Of a stretch of 50,662 bases of DNA, positions 24,720 through 33,947 are shown one piece after another; positions within the stretch are counted from its first letter, which is position 1, and every line of letters starts with the position of its first letter. Below the pieces are notes generated by a model. It was not told the origin of the DNA. It searched no databases and worked only from the letters and a program-made list of their open reading frames with translations. The stretch spans positions 1-50,662 of the forward strand of contig NZ_JACMYP010000029.1 of the NCBI RefSeq assembly GCF_020889705.1, read 5' to 3'. The position numbers and the translations under genes are program-made. Origin of the DNA: Bradyrhizobium altum (GTDB lineage: Bacteria > Pseudomonadota > Alphaproteobacteria > Rhizobiales > Xanthobacteraceae).

Positions 24720-25598
24720 TTACACCAGTCCCTTGCCCGCGTCCGATCCATGACGTCTCTGCCGGGCCTGAAGCACAAGAATGACAACCAGCGCCAGAAA
24801 GATGACGAGAAAGGAAACAGCGCTCGTCAATGTTCCGAGCGCATAGATATCTGGCTTCGTGACGGTGGTCGTCAGGCCCTGCAGGTCAAGGGGCAGCGTA
24901 TTGACAGGGCCGATGGTCTGGCTCGAGCGCGCGAGTTCGTCCCAGGACAAGGTGAACCCAAACAGGCCGATACCGACGACGGATGGCAGTATGATCGGCA
25001 GCACAACATGCCGAAATGTCTGCCACGGCGTGGCGCCCAGGTCGCGTGCGGCTTCTTCAAGCCGGCTATCGAACCTGTTGAAGATCGCAAACATGATCAG
25101 GAGACCAAAAGGCAAGGTCCAGGTCAGATGTGCACCAAGGCCCGATGTAAAAAGCCCCATTGCCGTCGTCCAATCCGCGGCGCCGCTCTTGATGATGAAG
25201 TCGTCAAGCAGCCGGAATTCCAGGGCGATGCCGAGCGAGGTGATAATCGATGGCATGATCAGGCTGGCAATGGCCACGTAGAATAGCAAGGTCGCGCCGC
25301 GGAACGATCTGCGGAAGGCCAGACCTGCCGAAACCGAGAGGACGACCGTAAGCACCATGACGACGAGGCCGAGCTGAAGCGATCGCCTGAAAGCCGCGGC
25401 GATGTCGACGATGCCTGAGCCGGAGAATACCTTGCCGAACCACACCAGGGACACACCATTCATGGGGAATGTCAGGCCGCCATCCGGCCCCTGAAACGAC
25501 AGGATGTAGATCGCGAACATCGGCCCGTATAAAAACAAGACGTAAGCGGTGAAAAATGCGGCGAGAAGATAGAAGGATCGCGATCGCTTCTCGTTCAT
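24720..25598 (-). CDS. ABC transporter permease, PotC type
   Basis: This 292-residue inner-membrane protein starts at MNEKRSRSFYLLAAFFTAYV (25598), with AAGGAG as ribosome site. It has six membrane segments and the EAA loop EEAARDLGATPWQTFRHVVLPIILP. It is the last of four transport genes on the minus strand. Family members import spermidine/putrescine, but many are recruited for other small organics; the neighbours suggest a nitrogen heterocycle. Confidence 0.9.
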   Translation of the reverse strand: MNEKRSRSFYLLAAFFTAYVLFLYGPMFAIYILSFQGPDGGLTFPMNGVSLVWFGKVFSGSGIVDIAAAFRRSLQLGLVVMVLTVVLSVSAGLAFRRSFRGATLLFYVAIASLIMPSIITSLGIALEFRLLDDFIIKSGAADWTTAMGLFTSGLGAHLTWTLPFGLLIMFAIFNRFDSRLEEAARDLGATPWQTFRHVVLPIILPSVVGIGLFGFTLSWDELARSSQTIGPVNTLPLDLQGLTTTVTKPDIYALGTLTSAVSFLVIFLALVVILVLQARQRRHGSDAGKGLV

Positions 25599-25599
25599 C

Positions 25600-26547
25600 T
25601 CACAGCTCCTTGCGAACATCGACGATTCGGGTCAGCGCCGAAATGATCAGGATCGTGATGCCGAGCAGGATGACCGCATTGGCCGCGGCGGCCGGGAATT
25701 GCAGCGCATTCAGGCGCGTCTCGATGATCTTGCCTGCAGATGCAATCTGTTGGCCGCCCATCACGCCTATCGTGACAAAATCGCCCATTACGATCGTGAT
25801 CACGAAGATCGAACCAATGACGATTCCGGGTTTTGCCAGCGGAATAACGACGTTGACCAGGGTCTGCCATCCGGTGGCGCCGGCGTCATAGGCGGCTTCG
25901 ATCAAACGCTTGTCGATGCGAATCATCGAGTTGAAGATCGGCACCACCATGAAGAATGTGAAGAGGTGAACGAGGGCAAGTACGACGGAGAACTCCGAGA
26001 ACAAGAGCCACTCCAGCGGTTGCCGGATCAGTCCCACGCCCTCGAGCCCCCTGTTGACCAACCCGTTCCGGCCAAGCAGCGGAATCCATGCGATCATGCG
26101 GATCACATTCGACGTCCAGAACGGGATGGTGCAAAGCAAGGTCAGTACGATCTGCCAGGTTTTGGACCGGACGTGGAACGCGAGAAAATAAGCGACGGTG
26201 AAGCCGATCAGAAGGGTCAGGCTCCAGGTCAGCAGGCACAATTTCAGCGTCTTCAGATAGGTCTTCAAGATGGTGCAGAGGTTGGGCAGATCGGCGATGC
26301 ATCCCTCGAACGTGTCGCTGTAGCCACGCAGGCTAAAGGCCGGGATCATTTCATACTCGTTGTAGTCCCACGCGCTGACAATCGTCACAAGAAGCAGCGG
26401 CAAGAGAAAGAACACCGAGAAAACGAGCATCATCGGTGCAGCCTGGAGCCAGGCAACGAAGGTCTTGCGGTCTTGCATCATCGAAGGATGAATCGCGGTG
26501 ATGGCGCAGCAGGACTTGTCAACGCCTTGTCCTCCTTTGGATTGCAT
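25600..26547 (-). CDS. ABC transporter permease, PotB type
   Basis: This 315-residue inner-membrane protein shows a first membrane segment at MMLVFSVFFLLPLLLVTIV and the EAA loop IEAAYDAGATGWQTLVNVVIPLAKP. The ATG at 26547 overlaps the receptor stop (TGATG), so it is translationally coupled. A downstream MM pair at 26481 is an alternative start. It follows the receptor and precedes the PotC-like permease by 1 bp. Confidence 0.9.
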   Translation of the reverse strand: MQSKGGQGVDKSCCAITAIHPSMMQDRKTFVAWLQAAPMMLVFSVFFLLPLLLVTIVSAWDYNEYEMIPAFSLRGYSDTFEGCIADLPNLCTILKTYLKTLKLCLLTWSLTLLIGFTVAYFLAFHVRSKTWQIVLTLLCTIPFWTSNVIRMIAWIPLLGRNGLVNRGLEGVGLIRQPLEWLLFSEFSVVLALVHLFTFFMVVPIFNSMIRIDKRLIEAAYDAGATGWQTLVNVVIPLAKPGIVIGSIFVITIVMGDFVTIGVMGGQQIASAGKIIETRLNALQFPAAAANAVILLGITILIISALTRIVDVRKEL

Positions 26548-27839
26548 CAGGCGGCGATGAATTCATTCCATTTGCGCACCATGTAATCGTTCTCGTCCAT
26601 AACGGCGTTCCAGCAGGCGACCGCGCCCATGCGGTCTTCGTAGGATCCCCCGTCGCGCTTGGTGCCGGCCTTTTCGAGAATCGTGCCGTCGGGTGCCTTG
26701 ATGTCGCTGACGGCGGCCTTGCCTTCCATCCAGTAGCCCCACTCGTCCGCCGTCATGTTGGCCTTCGCAGTCGACAGCACAGCCGAATAGTAACCCTGGC
26801 GGTTGAGATAGGCGCCGGCCCAACCCGACAAGTACCAGTTCACGAATTCATAGGCCCAATCGAGCTTTGGCCCCGTAACCGCCTTCGATACGCAGAACCC
26901 CGACGCCCACGAGCGATAGCCTTCCTTGAGCGGCTGGAATGTGCAGGCGATCCCCATCGAGCGCACCTTGGTGACCGCGGGCGACCACATCGACTGGATG
27001 ACGGTTTCACCCGAGGCCATCAGGTTGACGGATTCGTTGAAATCCTTCCAGAACGCGCGGAACTGGCCGGCCTTCTTGGCTTCCGTCATGATCTTCATGG
27101 TGAGATCAATCTCGGCCTTCGTCATGTTGCCCTTGTCGGCATAGGTGTGCTGACCGCTGGCTTCGACCACCATCGCGGCATCCATGATTCCGATCGACGG
27201 AATGTTGAGAATCGAGGCCTTGCCCTTGAATTCGGGATTGAGCAATTCGGTCCACGATGAAATTGGCCGCTTGATCAGATCCGGCCGGATGCCGAGCGTA
27301 TCGGCATTGTAGACCGTCGGGATCAGCGTCACGAATTCGGTCGGCGTTCTTGAGAACGTCTTGGAGTTTGCACCCTCAAGATAAAGCACCTTCCACGGCG
27401 CGGTGCCCTGATCGCCGATCTTCTTGCCGTTCGGCAGCTGACCCTTGGTGAACACCGGGGTGATGTTGTCGAATTCCTTGATCTTCCTGGCGTCCAGCGC
27501 AAAAATATTGCCCGACGGCACCAGCTTTCTCAGCGAGAAATATTCGGTATCCAGCACATCAAACGAGTTCGGCTGGGTGATCACGCGTTTGGTCACGTCG
27601 TCGGTGGTTGCCGTGATGTATTCGATCTTGATTCCGGTATCTTCCAGACACTTCTTGGAGATCTCGTCACCTTCGTTCACCGCCGTTCCGAGATAACGCA
27701 GAACCTTCGGATCGGCTGAATGGACGTAGGGAAATCCGGTAATTGCGCCCGAACCCGCCGCAAGGCCGACCGCTCCGGCCGCACCCTTCAGCATGGTGCG
27801 ACGGCTAATGCGACGATCGAATTTCGAGGATTTGCTCAT
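26547..27839 (-). CDS. ABC transporter substrate-binding protein, PotD type, Tat-exported
   Basis: This 430-residue periplasmic receptor starts at MSKSSKFDRRISRRTMLKGAA. RRISRRTMLKG supplies the twin-arginine motif, followed by a hydrophobic stretch to YVHSAD, so it is exported folded. The mature part has the two-lobed polyamine-receptor look, with ESVNLMASGETVIQSMWSPAV and DWAYEFVNWYLSGWAGAYLNRQGYYSAV. The start at 27839 has AAGGAG; the track start at 27860 gives an unnatural leader. Ligand unknown; context suggests a base, ureide or ring compound instead of polyamines. Confidence 0.88.
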   Translation of the reverse strand: MSKSSKFDRRISRRTMLKGAAGAVGLAAGSGAITGFPYVHSADPKVLRYLGTAVNEGDEISKKCLEDTGIKIEYITATTDDVTKRVITQPNSFDVLDTEYFSLRKLVPSGNIFALDARKIKEFDNITPVFTKGQLPNGKKIGDQGTAPWKVLYLEGANSKTFSRTPTEFVTLIPTVYNADTLGIRPDLIKRPISSWTELLNPEFKGKASILNIPSIGIMDAAMVVEASGQHTYADKGNMTKAEIDLTMKIMTEAKKAGQFRAFWKDFNESVNLMASGETVIQSMWSPAVTKVRSMGIACTFQPLKEGYRSWASGFCVSKAVTGPKLDWAYEFVNWYLSGWAGAYLNRQGYYSAVLSTAKANMTADEWGYWMEGKAAVSDIKAPDGTILEKAGTKRDGGSYEDRMGAVACWNAVMDENDYMVRKWNEFIAA

Positions 27840-27856
27840 GATTGTCTCCTTGGGTG

Positions 27857-28891
27857 TCACGCCGCCCTTTCAGGCGACCGGGCGATTACAGGACTCGTGG
27901 TTTTAAGAAGGTTGGCCTGCGTCGGGTCCCATGTGGCCAGAACGCGTTCACCGACAGCGTAGTTGGCCGCGTCGAATTGGGTTTCCGTGACCTGGGCCGA
28001 GATCTCGGAGCCACCGTCGACGGCAATGACAACGCGGACATAGGTTCCCTGGTATTCGACCTCGCTGATGGTGCCTGCAACCGATGGACCAGCGACGGCT
28101 TCGCTCGGCCGCTTCGGCATCAGCCGGTCAACCCGAACGGCGAAGGTCTCGGGACCCACAGCAATTACATTGTGGCCGCCGATGAATTTCGCCGTGAATT
28201 CGGTTCGAGGGTGGTTGAAGATTTCACGCGGCGAACCCTGCTGCTCGATCCGGCCCGCGTTCATGAGAACCACGATATCGGCCAGAGCCATCGCCTCGTC
28301 CTGGCCATGCGTCACATGGATGAAGGTAAGCCCGAGCTCGCGCTGCAGCTTCTTCAGCTCGGCTCTCATCCGCAGCCGCAAGAACGGATCGAGCGCCGAC
28401 AGCGGCTCGTCGAGGAGCAGGATTTGAGGAGAGGTGATCAGCGCGCGCGCGAGTGCGACTCGCTGCTGCTGGCCTCCGGAAAGCTGGCCTGGCAGCCTCG
28501 CCGCATAGGGCTGCATGTCGACGAGCTCCAGCAACTTGTTGGCCTCGTCATGGCGTGCAGCCTTGGCGACGCCTTTCATCTTCAAGGCGAACGCAACGTT
28601 GTCGATGACCGAGAGATGGGGGAACAGGGCGTAAGACTGGAACATCATCGCCGTGCTTCGATCGGCCGGGGGCAGGTCGGTTACATTCTTCGGCCCGACC
28701 AGGATGTCGCCTGAAGTGACCGATTCGTGGCCGGCCACCATGCGCAGCGTCGATGTCTTGCCGCAGCCGGACGGCCCGAGCAGGCAGCAATAGGAGCCGG
28801 GCGGAATCTTGAGGTTGATGGCGTCAACGGCGGTGACGCCGCCGTACATCTTGGTCAACTGTACGAGTTCGAGCGCCGCCGTCGTCGTCAT
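27857..28891 (-). CDS. ABC transporter ATP-binding protein, PotA type
   Basis: This 344-residue ATPase has Walker A GPSGCGKTSTLRM, Q-loop MMFQSYALFPHLSV, signature LSGGQQQRVALARAL, Walker B ILLLDEPLSALD and switch VTHGQDEAM. A C-terminal TOBE domain starts near residue 250 (NVIAVGPETFAVRVDRL). The start at 28891 is preferred because GGA lies 8 bp upstream; an ATG at 28900 and longer frames are less likely. It is the first gene of the importer operon and diverges from the ring-opening hydrolase. Confidence 0.9.
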   Translation of the reverse strand: MTTTAALELVQLTKMYGGVTAVDAINLKIPPGSYCCLLGPSGCGKTSTLRMVAGHESVTSGDILVGPKNVTDLPPADRSTAMMFQSYALFPHLSVIDNVAFALKMKGVAKAARHDEANKLLELVDMQPYAARLPGQLSGGQQQRVALARALITSPQILLLDEPLSALDPFLRLRMRAELKKLQRELGLTFIHVTHGQDEAMALADIVVLMNAGRIEQQGSPREIFNHPRTEFTAKFIGGHNVIAVGPETFAVRVDRLMPKRPSEAVAGPSVAGTISEVEYQGTYVRVVIAVDGGSEISAQVTETQFDAANYAVGERVLATWDPTQANLLKTTSPVIARSPERAA

Positions 28892-29252
28892 CCGCACCAT
28901 TCCGCATAGTCTTGCCAGGGATCTTGAGCGACATTGTCGCCCCGGCACGCGACCCGGAATTCGATGCAACAGATGTGCCAAATCTTGCGACAGGCCAGAC
29001 AAAAATTGGGCAGATTCCGCCGGCCGACGAGGTCGGCCGCGCCGCTCCGACCGAGATCGGAGGTCAGTTGCCAGCTACGCTGTCTGCGAGGCTTGAGTTC
29101 CGGACGTAGGCGATCGAGGCGATGTTGAAGGTCGATCCCTTTGCCGAAGCCATCTCGATGCGATCAAAACCGGTGCCGTGCCCGCAGGCGCCGGGAGGCG
29201 TTTTGGCTTGCCATATCTTTTCGCCAGTCCGAAGATATCCGAGGGGAAGAGC
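28892..29252. promoter_or_regulatory. Divergent regulatory region between Pot-type importer and ring-opening hydrolase
   Basis: About 360 bp separate the two divergent starts. An inverted repeat CGGCCGAC-GAG-GTCGGCCG (29021-29039) sits near the middle. It could be an operator or hairpin, though GC-rich repeats are common at this base composition. No gene is supported here. Confidence 0.4.
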
Positions 29253-30386
29253 ATGCGCACAAAATCGGTCGACGTCGTTCGTATTTCCACCAGGGGCCCC
29301 GGTGATGTCTCCGGCCTGCTGAGCTTGATCGAGCAAGGCAGGATCGATCCAACGTCGATCGTCGCGATCTTGGGGAAGACCGAGGGCAATGGTGGCGTCA
29401 ACGATTTCACGCGTGAGTTCGCCGTTTCAGCTCTCCGTACGGCCCTGGCGCCTTATCTGGATCTGCCGCCGCATCGCGTTGAGCAACGGATTGCGTTCGT
29501 GATGTCGGGTGGGACGGAAGGCGTGCTCAGTCCACATATCACCGTGTTTACCCGTGACGATGCCGCCAATCACGATTCAGGTATCTCCGGCAAACGCCTT
29601 AGCATCGGGATGGCACAGACGCGGGATTTCCTGCCCGAGGAGATCGGTCGCGACGTGCAGATCAGGGAAACCGCAAGGGCGGTGGCTGCCGCCATGGCCG
29701 ATGCTGGGATCGTCGATCCGCAGGACGTTCATTTTGTGCAGATTAAGTGCCCGCTTCTGACCAGCGACCGCATCGAGGAAGCGGTGGCGCGGGGTCATGA
29801 GACCGTGACCAACAGCGCATACGGTTCGATGGCGTATTCCCGTGGCGCCTCAGCGCTGGGCGTGGCCGTCGCGCTTGGCGAGGTTGAAAGCGAGATTGAC
29901 GACGAACACGTTCTCCGGCGGTTCGATCTGTTTTCGTCGGTCGCCTCCACGTCGGCGGGCATCGAACTGATGCATAACGTGGTCATCGTGCTGGGCAATA
30001 CGACGTCGTCGGCGGCTCCATTCGAGATCGGACACGCCGTGATGAAGGACGCCATTGATTCGGCAGCGGTGATCGATGCGTTGAAAAGCGTGGGGCTGCA
30101 CATCGACGGCGCCTTCAAGCCGCCGACGGCGTCGCGGCAGCTCGTCAATATTTTTGCCAAGGCGGAAGCCGCGCCGAACGGGAGCATCCGCGGATTTCGT
30201 CACATCATGCTTGAGGATACTGACATCAGCTCAACCCGGCACGCTCGCGCTGCCGTCGGCGGATTGATCAGCGGATTGTCGGGAACCAGCGCTGTGTATG
30301 TTTCCGGCGGAGCCGAACATCAGGGACCCCCAGGTGGCGGGCCGGTTGCCGTAATCGCTCGACTGTTGGCAAACGGGTCCGACTGA
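29253..30386 (+). CDS. Cyanuric acid amidohydrolase/barbiturase-family ring-opening hydrolase
   Basis: This 377-residue enzyme belongs to the rare AtzD/TrzD/barbiturase family, made of three repeated domains with a Ser-Lys pair each. Visible pairs are Lys42 (LGKTEGNGGVND) with Ser85 (VMSGGTEGV), Lys165 (QIKCPLLT) with Ser234 (ASTSAGIEL), and Lys303 (FAKAEAAP) with Ser351 (YVSGGAEHQGPPGGGP). The start at 29253 follows GAGGGGAAG. The family hydrolyses cyanuric acid to carboxybiuret or barbiturate to ureidomalonate. upp and a base deaminase next door favour a pyrimidine (barbiturate) substrate; the biuret-hydrolase-like gene at 574 favours cyanurate. Sequence alone does not decide. Confidence 0.9.
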   Translation: MRTKSVDVVRISTRGPGDVSGLLSLIEQGRIDPTSIVAILGKTEGNGGVNDFTREFAVSALRTALAPYLDLPPHRVEQRIAFVMSGGTEGVLSPHITVFTRDDAANHDSGISGKRLSIGMAQTRDFLPEEIGRDVQIRETARAVAAAMADAGIVDPQDVHFVQIKCPLLTSDRIEEAVARGHETVTNSAYGSMAYSRGASALGVAVALGEVESEIDDEHVLRRFDLFSSVASTSAGIELMHNVVIVLGNTTSSAAPFEIGHAVMKDAIDSAAVIDALKSVGLHIDGAFKPPTASRQLVNIFAKAEAAPNGSIRGFRHIMLEDTDISSTRHARAAVGGLISGLSGTSAVYVSGGAEHQGPPGGGPVAVIARLLANGSD

Positions 30387-30455
30387 GCATCGGGCGTCGT
30401 GTGCCGTTACGAACGGCATCTGTTCACGCTTCAGCACGGACGCGCTGCCGACGGC

Positions 30456-31088
30456 TCACCTGGTACCGAACATTCTGTCTCCTGCATCGCCCAAGCCTGG
30501 CACGATATACCCGTGATCATTCAGTTTTTCGTCGATGGCAGCGGTCCAGATCGGAACGTCCGGACACTCGTCCTGGAATCGGGCAATTCCTTCGGGGGCT
30601 GCGAGCAGGCAGACGAACCGAATGTCTTGCGCGCCTCGCGATTTGAGCAGGCGGGCCGCTGCGCTGGCGGAATTTCCCGTAGCAAGCATTGGATCCAGCA
30701 AGATCACGATGCGCTCCGAAACATCCTGCGGCGCCTTGAAGAAGTACTCCACGGCTTGAAGTGTTTCCGGATTCCGGTAAAGGCCGACGTGCGCGACGCG
30801 TGCTGATGGGACGAGCGCCAACATTCCGTCGAGAAACCCGACACCCGCCCGCAAGATCGGAGCGAATGTGAGTTTCTTGCCCGCAATTTTGGGTGTCCTC
30901 ATTGCAGCGAGCGGCGTATCGATGTCGACCATCTCCAGGGGTAAATCCCGGGTGACCTCATAACAGAGCAGCATTCCGATCTCGTTCAGTAGCTCGCGAA
31001 ACCCTTTGGTGGAACGATCCTTGTCGCGCATCAGCGAGAGCTTGTGCTGGACGAGGGGATGGCTGACGAGGTTCACGTTCTTGGTCAT
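30456..31088 (-). CDS. upp: Uracil phosphoribosyltransferase
   Basis: This 210-residue salvage enzyme makes UMP from uracil and PRPP. Clear features are [18 protein letters not shown] at the N-terminus, [17 protein letters not shown], the PRPP loop [13 protein letters not shown], and the uracil-binding C-terminal [17 protein letters not shown]. Length is normal. It converges with the ring-opening hydrolase, leaving only about 70 bp between stops. Its location suggests the locus also handles pyrimidines: imported uracil can be salvaged or degraded. Confidence 0.95.
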   Translation of the reverse strand: MTKNVNLVSHPLVQHKLSLMRDKDRSTKGFRELLNEIGMLLCYEVTRDLPLEMVDIDTPLAAMRTPKIAGKKLTFAPILRAGVGFLDGMLALVPSARVAHVGLYRNPETLQAVEYFFKAPQDVSERIVILLDPMLATGNSASAAARLLKSRGAQDIRFVCLLAAPEGIARFQDECPDVPIWTAAIDEKLNDHGYIVPGLGDAGDRMFGTR

Positions 31089-31653
31089 GATATGGCTTTC
31101 TCAATAAAGGGGGCGCGTGCGAGTTCGTCCAAGTCGTCGCGTGTGCAAGTAGCGTGCCCCGCTTCTTCTGACCGTCGAGCGCGGCCTCATTCATTGGGCG
31201 GAAGGGCTATTCTTCAGGGCGATCCACCCGGCCCCTTCATCGCCTGACTCGTTGTTCGTGTTTTGCGGAACACGATCATGGCCCATTCGGAGGATAGGGA
31301 ATCTGCTCGTCGAAACCAATGCATTACTGCGCGAAGTCTACCAGGCCATCGAAAGTCCGGTGTCGGAGGTTAAGCCGCGCCCGCCGAACGCGAGCCTGTC
31401 GGGCGCGGATGAGGCTAGCGATTGGTGTTCTCGCCGAGATCACCGATGGCGCCGCCGCCGAACCGCTCACGCGACCGGGCGCGGCCAACTTCTACGGTCA
31501 TGTTTGCTGCGGCACGACAGAGGATCGGAAAGCCCGGATTGGCCAAAGGAGTGTTAAGAGCCATGTCCGATTTTCGTCGATCGCGCAGAACTGACATTAA
31601 ATTGTCACGCTGTAGGAATCGGGGAAGCTTGCCACAAGCGGCGTGAGGACAAC
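31089..31653. other. 565-bp intergenic region
   Basis: I find no gene here that I can support. An inverted repeat TCGTGTT-TTGCGG-AACACGA (31256-31275), with 7-bp arms and a 6-nt loop, may be an operator or hairpin. The last 40 bp hold the ribosome site for the pilus gene. Several short frames overlap on both strands but none has a convincing composition. Confidence 0.4.
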
Positions 31654-32964
31654 ATGACGGCCTTCATCACTTGGAAGGCGGAAGTTGGAATATCCTCGCA
31701 AATGAGGTCGGCACCGGATGAGTGCCAAGCGTGCCCGGATGGTCTCCTGAAGCGCTTTGCGCGCGACCAGTCCGGCAGCTACGCGATTATCATCGCCTTG
31801 CTGATGCCAGTCCTGGTGGGAACCGCAGGACTCGGTACCGAGGTCGCGTGGTGGTTCTACAAGCACAAGAATATGATGAGCGCGGCCGACTCCGCGGCGG
31901 TCAGTGCAGCCACCGCCGGCACCAATTTTGCGACCGAAGCCAACGCCATCACGACGTTCTACGGCTACGCGAACGGGATCGCCAACGTCACCGTCACCGT
32001 GAACCAGCCGCCGTCCACGGGAAGCTTCACTTCCAGCTCCCAGGCGGTCGAAGTCATCATCACCCAGCCGCAAGCGCGGCTAATGTCGGCGTTGTTTGGC
32101 TCCGGAGCGGTGCCGGTCACGGCCCGTGCCGTCGCACTGGGCAATGTCGGCACAGGCTGCGTGCTGGCGCTCGACCCGACCGCCAATCCCGCCGTGACGG
32201 TGAAGGGCAACACCCAGCTCAACCTGATCAACTGCAACCTCTATGACAACTCCAACGGCGGCTCGGCACTCAATGTCAGCGGGACGGCAACGATATCCGC
32301 AGCCATGGTTGGCGTCGTCGGCGGGGTTTCCGGCACGAGCAGCATCACGGCGACCAACGGCATTCGGACCGGCATCAGGGCGATCGCGGATCCCTATGCC
32401 AACGTCACGCCCACGATGCCGACGTGGTGCGACTACTCGAACAAGTTCAACGTGAAGGGGACGACGACCCTCAGCCCGGGCAGCTATTGCGGCGATATCT
32501 CGGTGGCCGCAGGTGCGATCCTGACACTCAATCCGGGGATCTACTATTTCAACGGCGCGAATTTGTCTGTGGCCGGCAACACCACGATCACGGGAACGGG
32601 CGTCACCCTGGTGTTTACCGGCTCGGGCGGCAACTGGGGCTGGCGACGATCGGAAGCAACGCCAACGTCAGCCTCACGGCGCCGACGAGCGGAACGACCG
32701 TGGGAATCGCAATCTATGGCGACCGAAAGATGCCGGTCGGCAGCAGCTTCAACTTGACGGGCGGCGGTACGCAGAATCTGCAGGGAGCAGGTCTACCTGC
32801 CGAAAGGGGCGCTGAGCTTCAGTGGCGGCAACGGCACGAGCACGACATGTACGCAAATCATCGCCGACACGATCTCGATCGTCGGAAATTCCAATGTCCA
32901 GGTCAATTGCGCTGCGATGGGCGGTAATGCCATCGGTACGACGACAGCGCAGCTTGTCGAGTAA
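31654..32964 (+). pseudogene. Tad/Flp pilus TadG-like protein, two compensating frameshifts
   Basis: The start at 31654 has GAGGACAAC. The N-terminus shows the TadG-like pattern: FARDQSGSYAIIIALLMPVLVGTAGLGTEVAWWFY, a Gly-containing leader and a membrane helix. A Ser/Thr/Asn-rich beta-helical body follows. Homologous reading leaves frame after GGNWG at the G-run 32636-32639 (one G short), continues in frame as ATIGSNANVSLTAPTSG, then returns to the first frame after the GG at 32790-32791 (one G extra), ending QLVE at 32962-32964. Between the two shifts about 50 codons are out of frame. It may be a true pseudogene or a sequence error; restored length would be about 436 residues. Confidence 0.75.
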
Positions 32965-32978
32965 GCTGGAGGGATGAG

Positions 32979-33476
32979 ATGAAAACGGGCACGATAGGTA
33001 GTGAGCGTCGTTCTCAACGCCGCCGCACACTCTTCCGTCGCAGGTTCGGAAATGACACGCGCGGTGTCGCGGGGATCGAATTCGGCGTCCCGGTTCCGCT
33101 GCTTTCGCTGATGGTCGTCTCGGTGACCGATATCGGCCTTGCGATCTACCGCAAGATGCAGGTGGAGGGTTCGTCGCAAGCGGGCGTCGAGTATGCCATC
33201 GCACATGGGTTCGACGCCAATGCGATTTCGACCGCCGTGGCAGCCGCGACGAATTCCAATGTGATCAACGCCTCGCCTGTTCCGATCAAGTTTTGCGGGT
33301 GTGCGACCGCCTCGGGCGTCAGCAGCATGACCTGCGGCGGAATCTGTCCCGGAGGCGGAATGGCGGGTACGTACACCATCGTCTCCGCGCAAGGCAGCTA
33401 CTCGACCATCATCAACTATCAGGTCGTTCCGAACGCCTATATCATCAGCACCCAGTCGACAGCGAGGCTGCAGTGA
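32979..33476 (+). CDS. TadE-like pseudopilin
   Basis: This 165-residue protein starts at ATG 32979, 14 bp after the TadG-like gene, with GGAGGGATGAG as ribosome site. It carries RGVAGIEFGVPVPLLSLMVVSVTDIGLAIY, a TadE-type prepilin helix with the G-x4-E-F-like junction. The remainder holds a Cys-rich loop (FCGCATASGVSSMTCGGIC). The signature suggests processing by a TadV-type peptidase and a role in Tad pilus assembly. It overlaps the next gene by 4 bp. Confidence 0.8.
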   Translation: MKTGTIGSERRSQRRRTLFRRRFGNDTRGVAGIEFGVPVPLLSLMVVSVTDIGLAIYRKMQVEGSSQAGVEYAIAHGFDANAISTAVAAATNSNVINASPVPIKFCGCATASGVSSMTCGGICPGGGMAGTYTIVSAQGSYSTIINYQVVPNAYIISTQSTARLQ

Positions 33477-33853
33477 AACGCGCATTATGGCCCGACCGGA
33501 GCGGGGCGTCGGCGCTCGAGTTCGGCCTGATCGCGCCGCTCTTTTTCGCTTTCCTGTTCGGCGTCATCGAATTCGGTCTGTTGATGTGGACGCAGGTGGG
33601 AATGCAGCACGCAGTGGGGGTCATGGCGCGATGCGCCAGCGTCAACGCCGCGCTTTGCCCGACCGGCAACCCGAGCGCGATCGCCACCTACGCAACCCAG
33701 CAAGCGTTTGGACTGAGCTTGCCGTCCTCGACGTTCACCTACAGTGCCGCGGCGTGCGGCAGCCAGGTGAGCGCGAACTATCAATTCCAGTTTCCCCAAA
33801 TCCTCAATCTGGCGCCGTTCACGCTGACGGCCGCGGCCTGCTTCCCGGCCTGA
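33473..33853 (+). CDS. TadE-like pseudopilin
   Basis: The 126-residue product starts at GTG 33473, which overlaps the previous stop (GTGA). The longer in-frame reading from 33293 lies within the preceding gene. It contains DRSGASALEFGLIAPLFFAFLFGVIEFGLLMW, with the G-x4-E-F prepilin junction and one membrane helix, then a short soluble region with four Cys. It is the last of three co-oriented pseudopilin-like genes; the rest of the Tad apparatus is not in the window. A hairpin follows at 33884. Confidence 0.8.
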   Translation: MKRALWPDRSGASALEFGLIAPLFFAFLFGVIEFGLLMWTQVGMQHAVGVMARCASVNAALCPTGNPSAIATYATQQAFGLSLPSSTFTYSAAACGSQVSANYQFQFPQILNLAPFTLTAAACFPA

Positions 33854-33883
33854 AAGTTCGCCTCTTGAGGCGCGCCGCAAAGA

Positions 33884-33913
33884 TATCGGCGCCCCATGCC
33901 CGGGGCGCCGATA
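33884..33913. terminator. Bidirectional hairpin terminator
   Basis: TATCGGCGCCCC (33884-33895) and GGGGCGCCGATA (33902-33913) form a perfect 12-bp stem with a 6-nt loop. It sits between the convergent TadE-like and phosphodiesterase genes. There is no long T-tract, but the position and stem are typical. Confidence 0.7.
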
Positions 33914-33947
33914 AGTAGGCCATTCGGTGCGTTGCTCCCTTTGCGCT

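Noticed and set aside
31252..31594. Small genes in the gap after upp
   Set aside because: Readings lack ribosome sites and have shadow-like composition; no recognisable motif.
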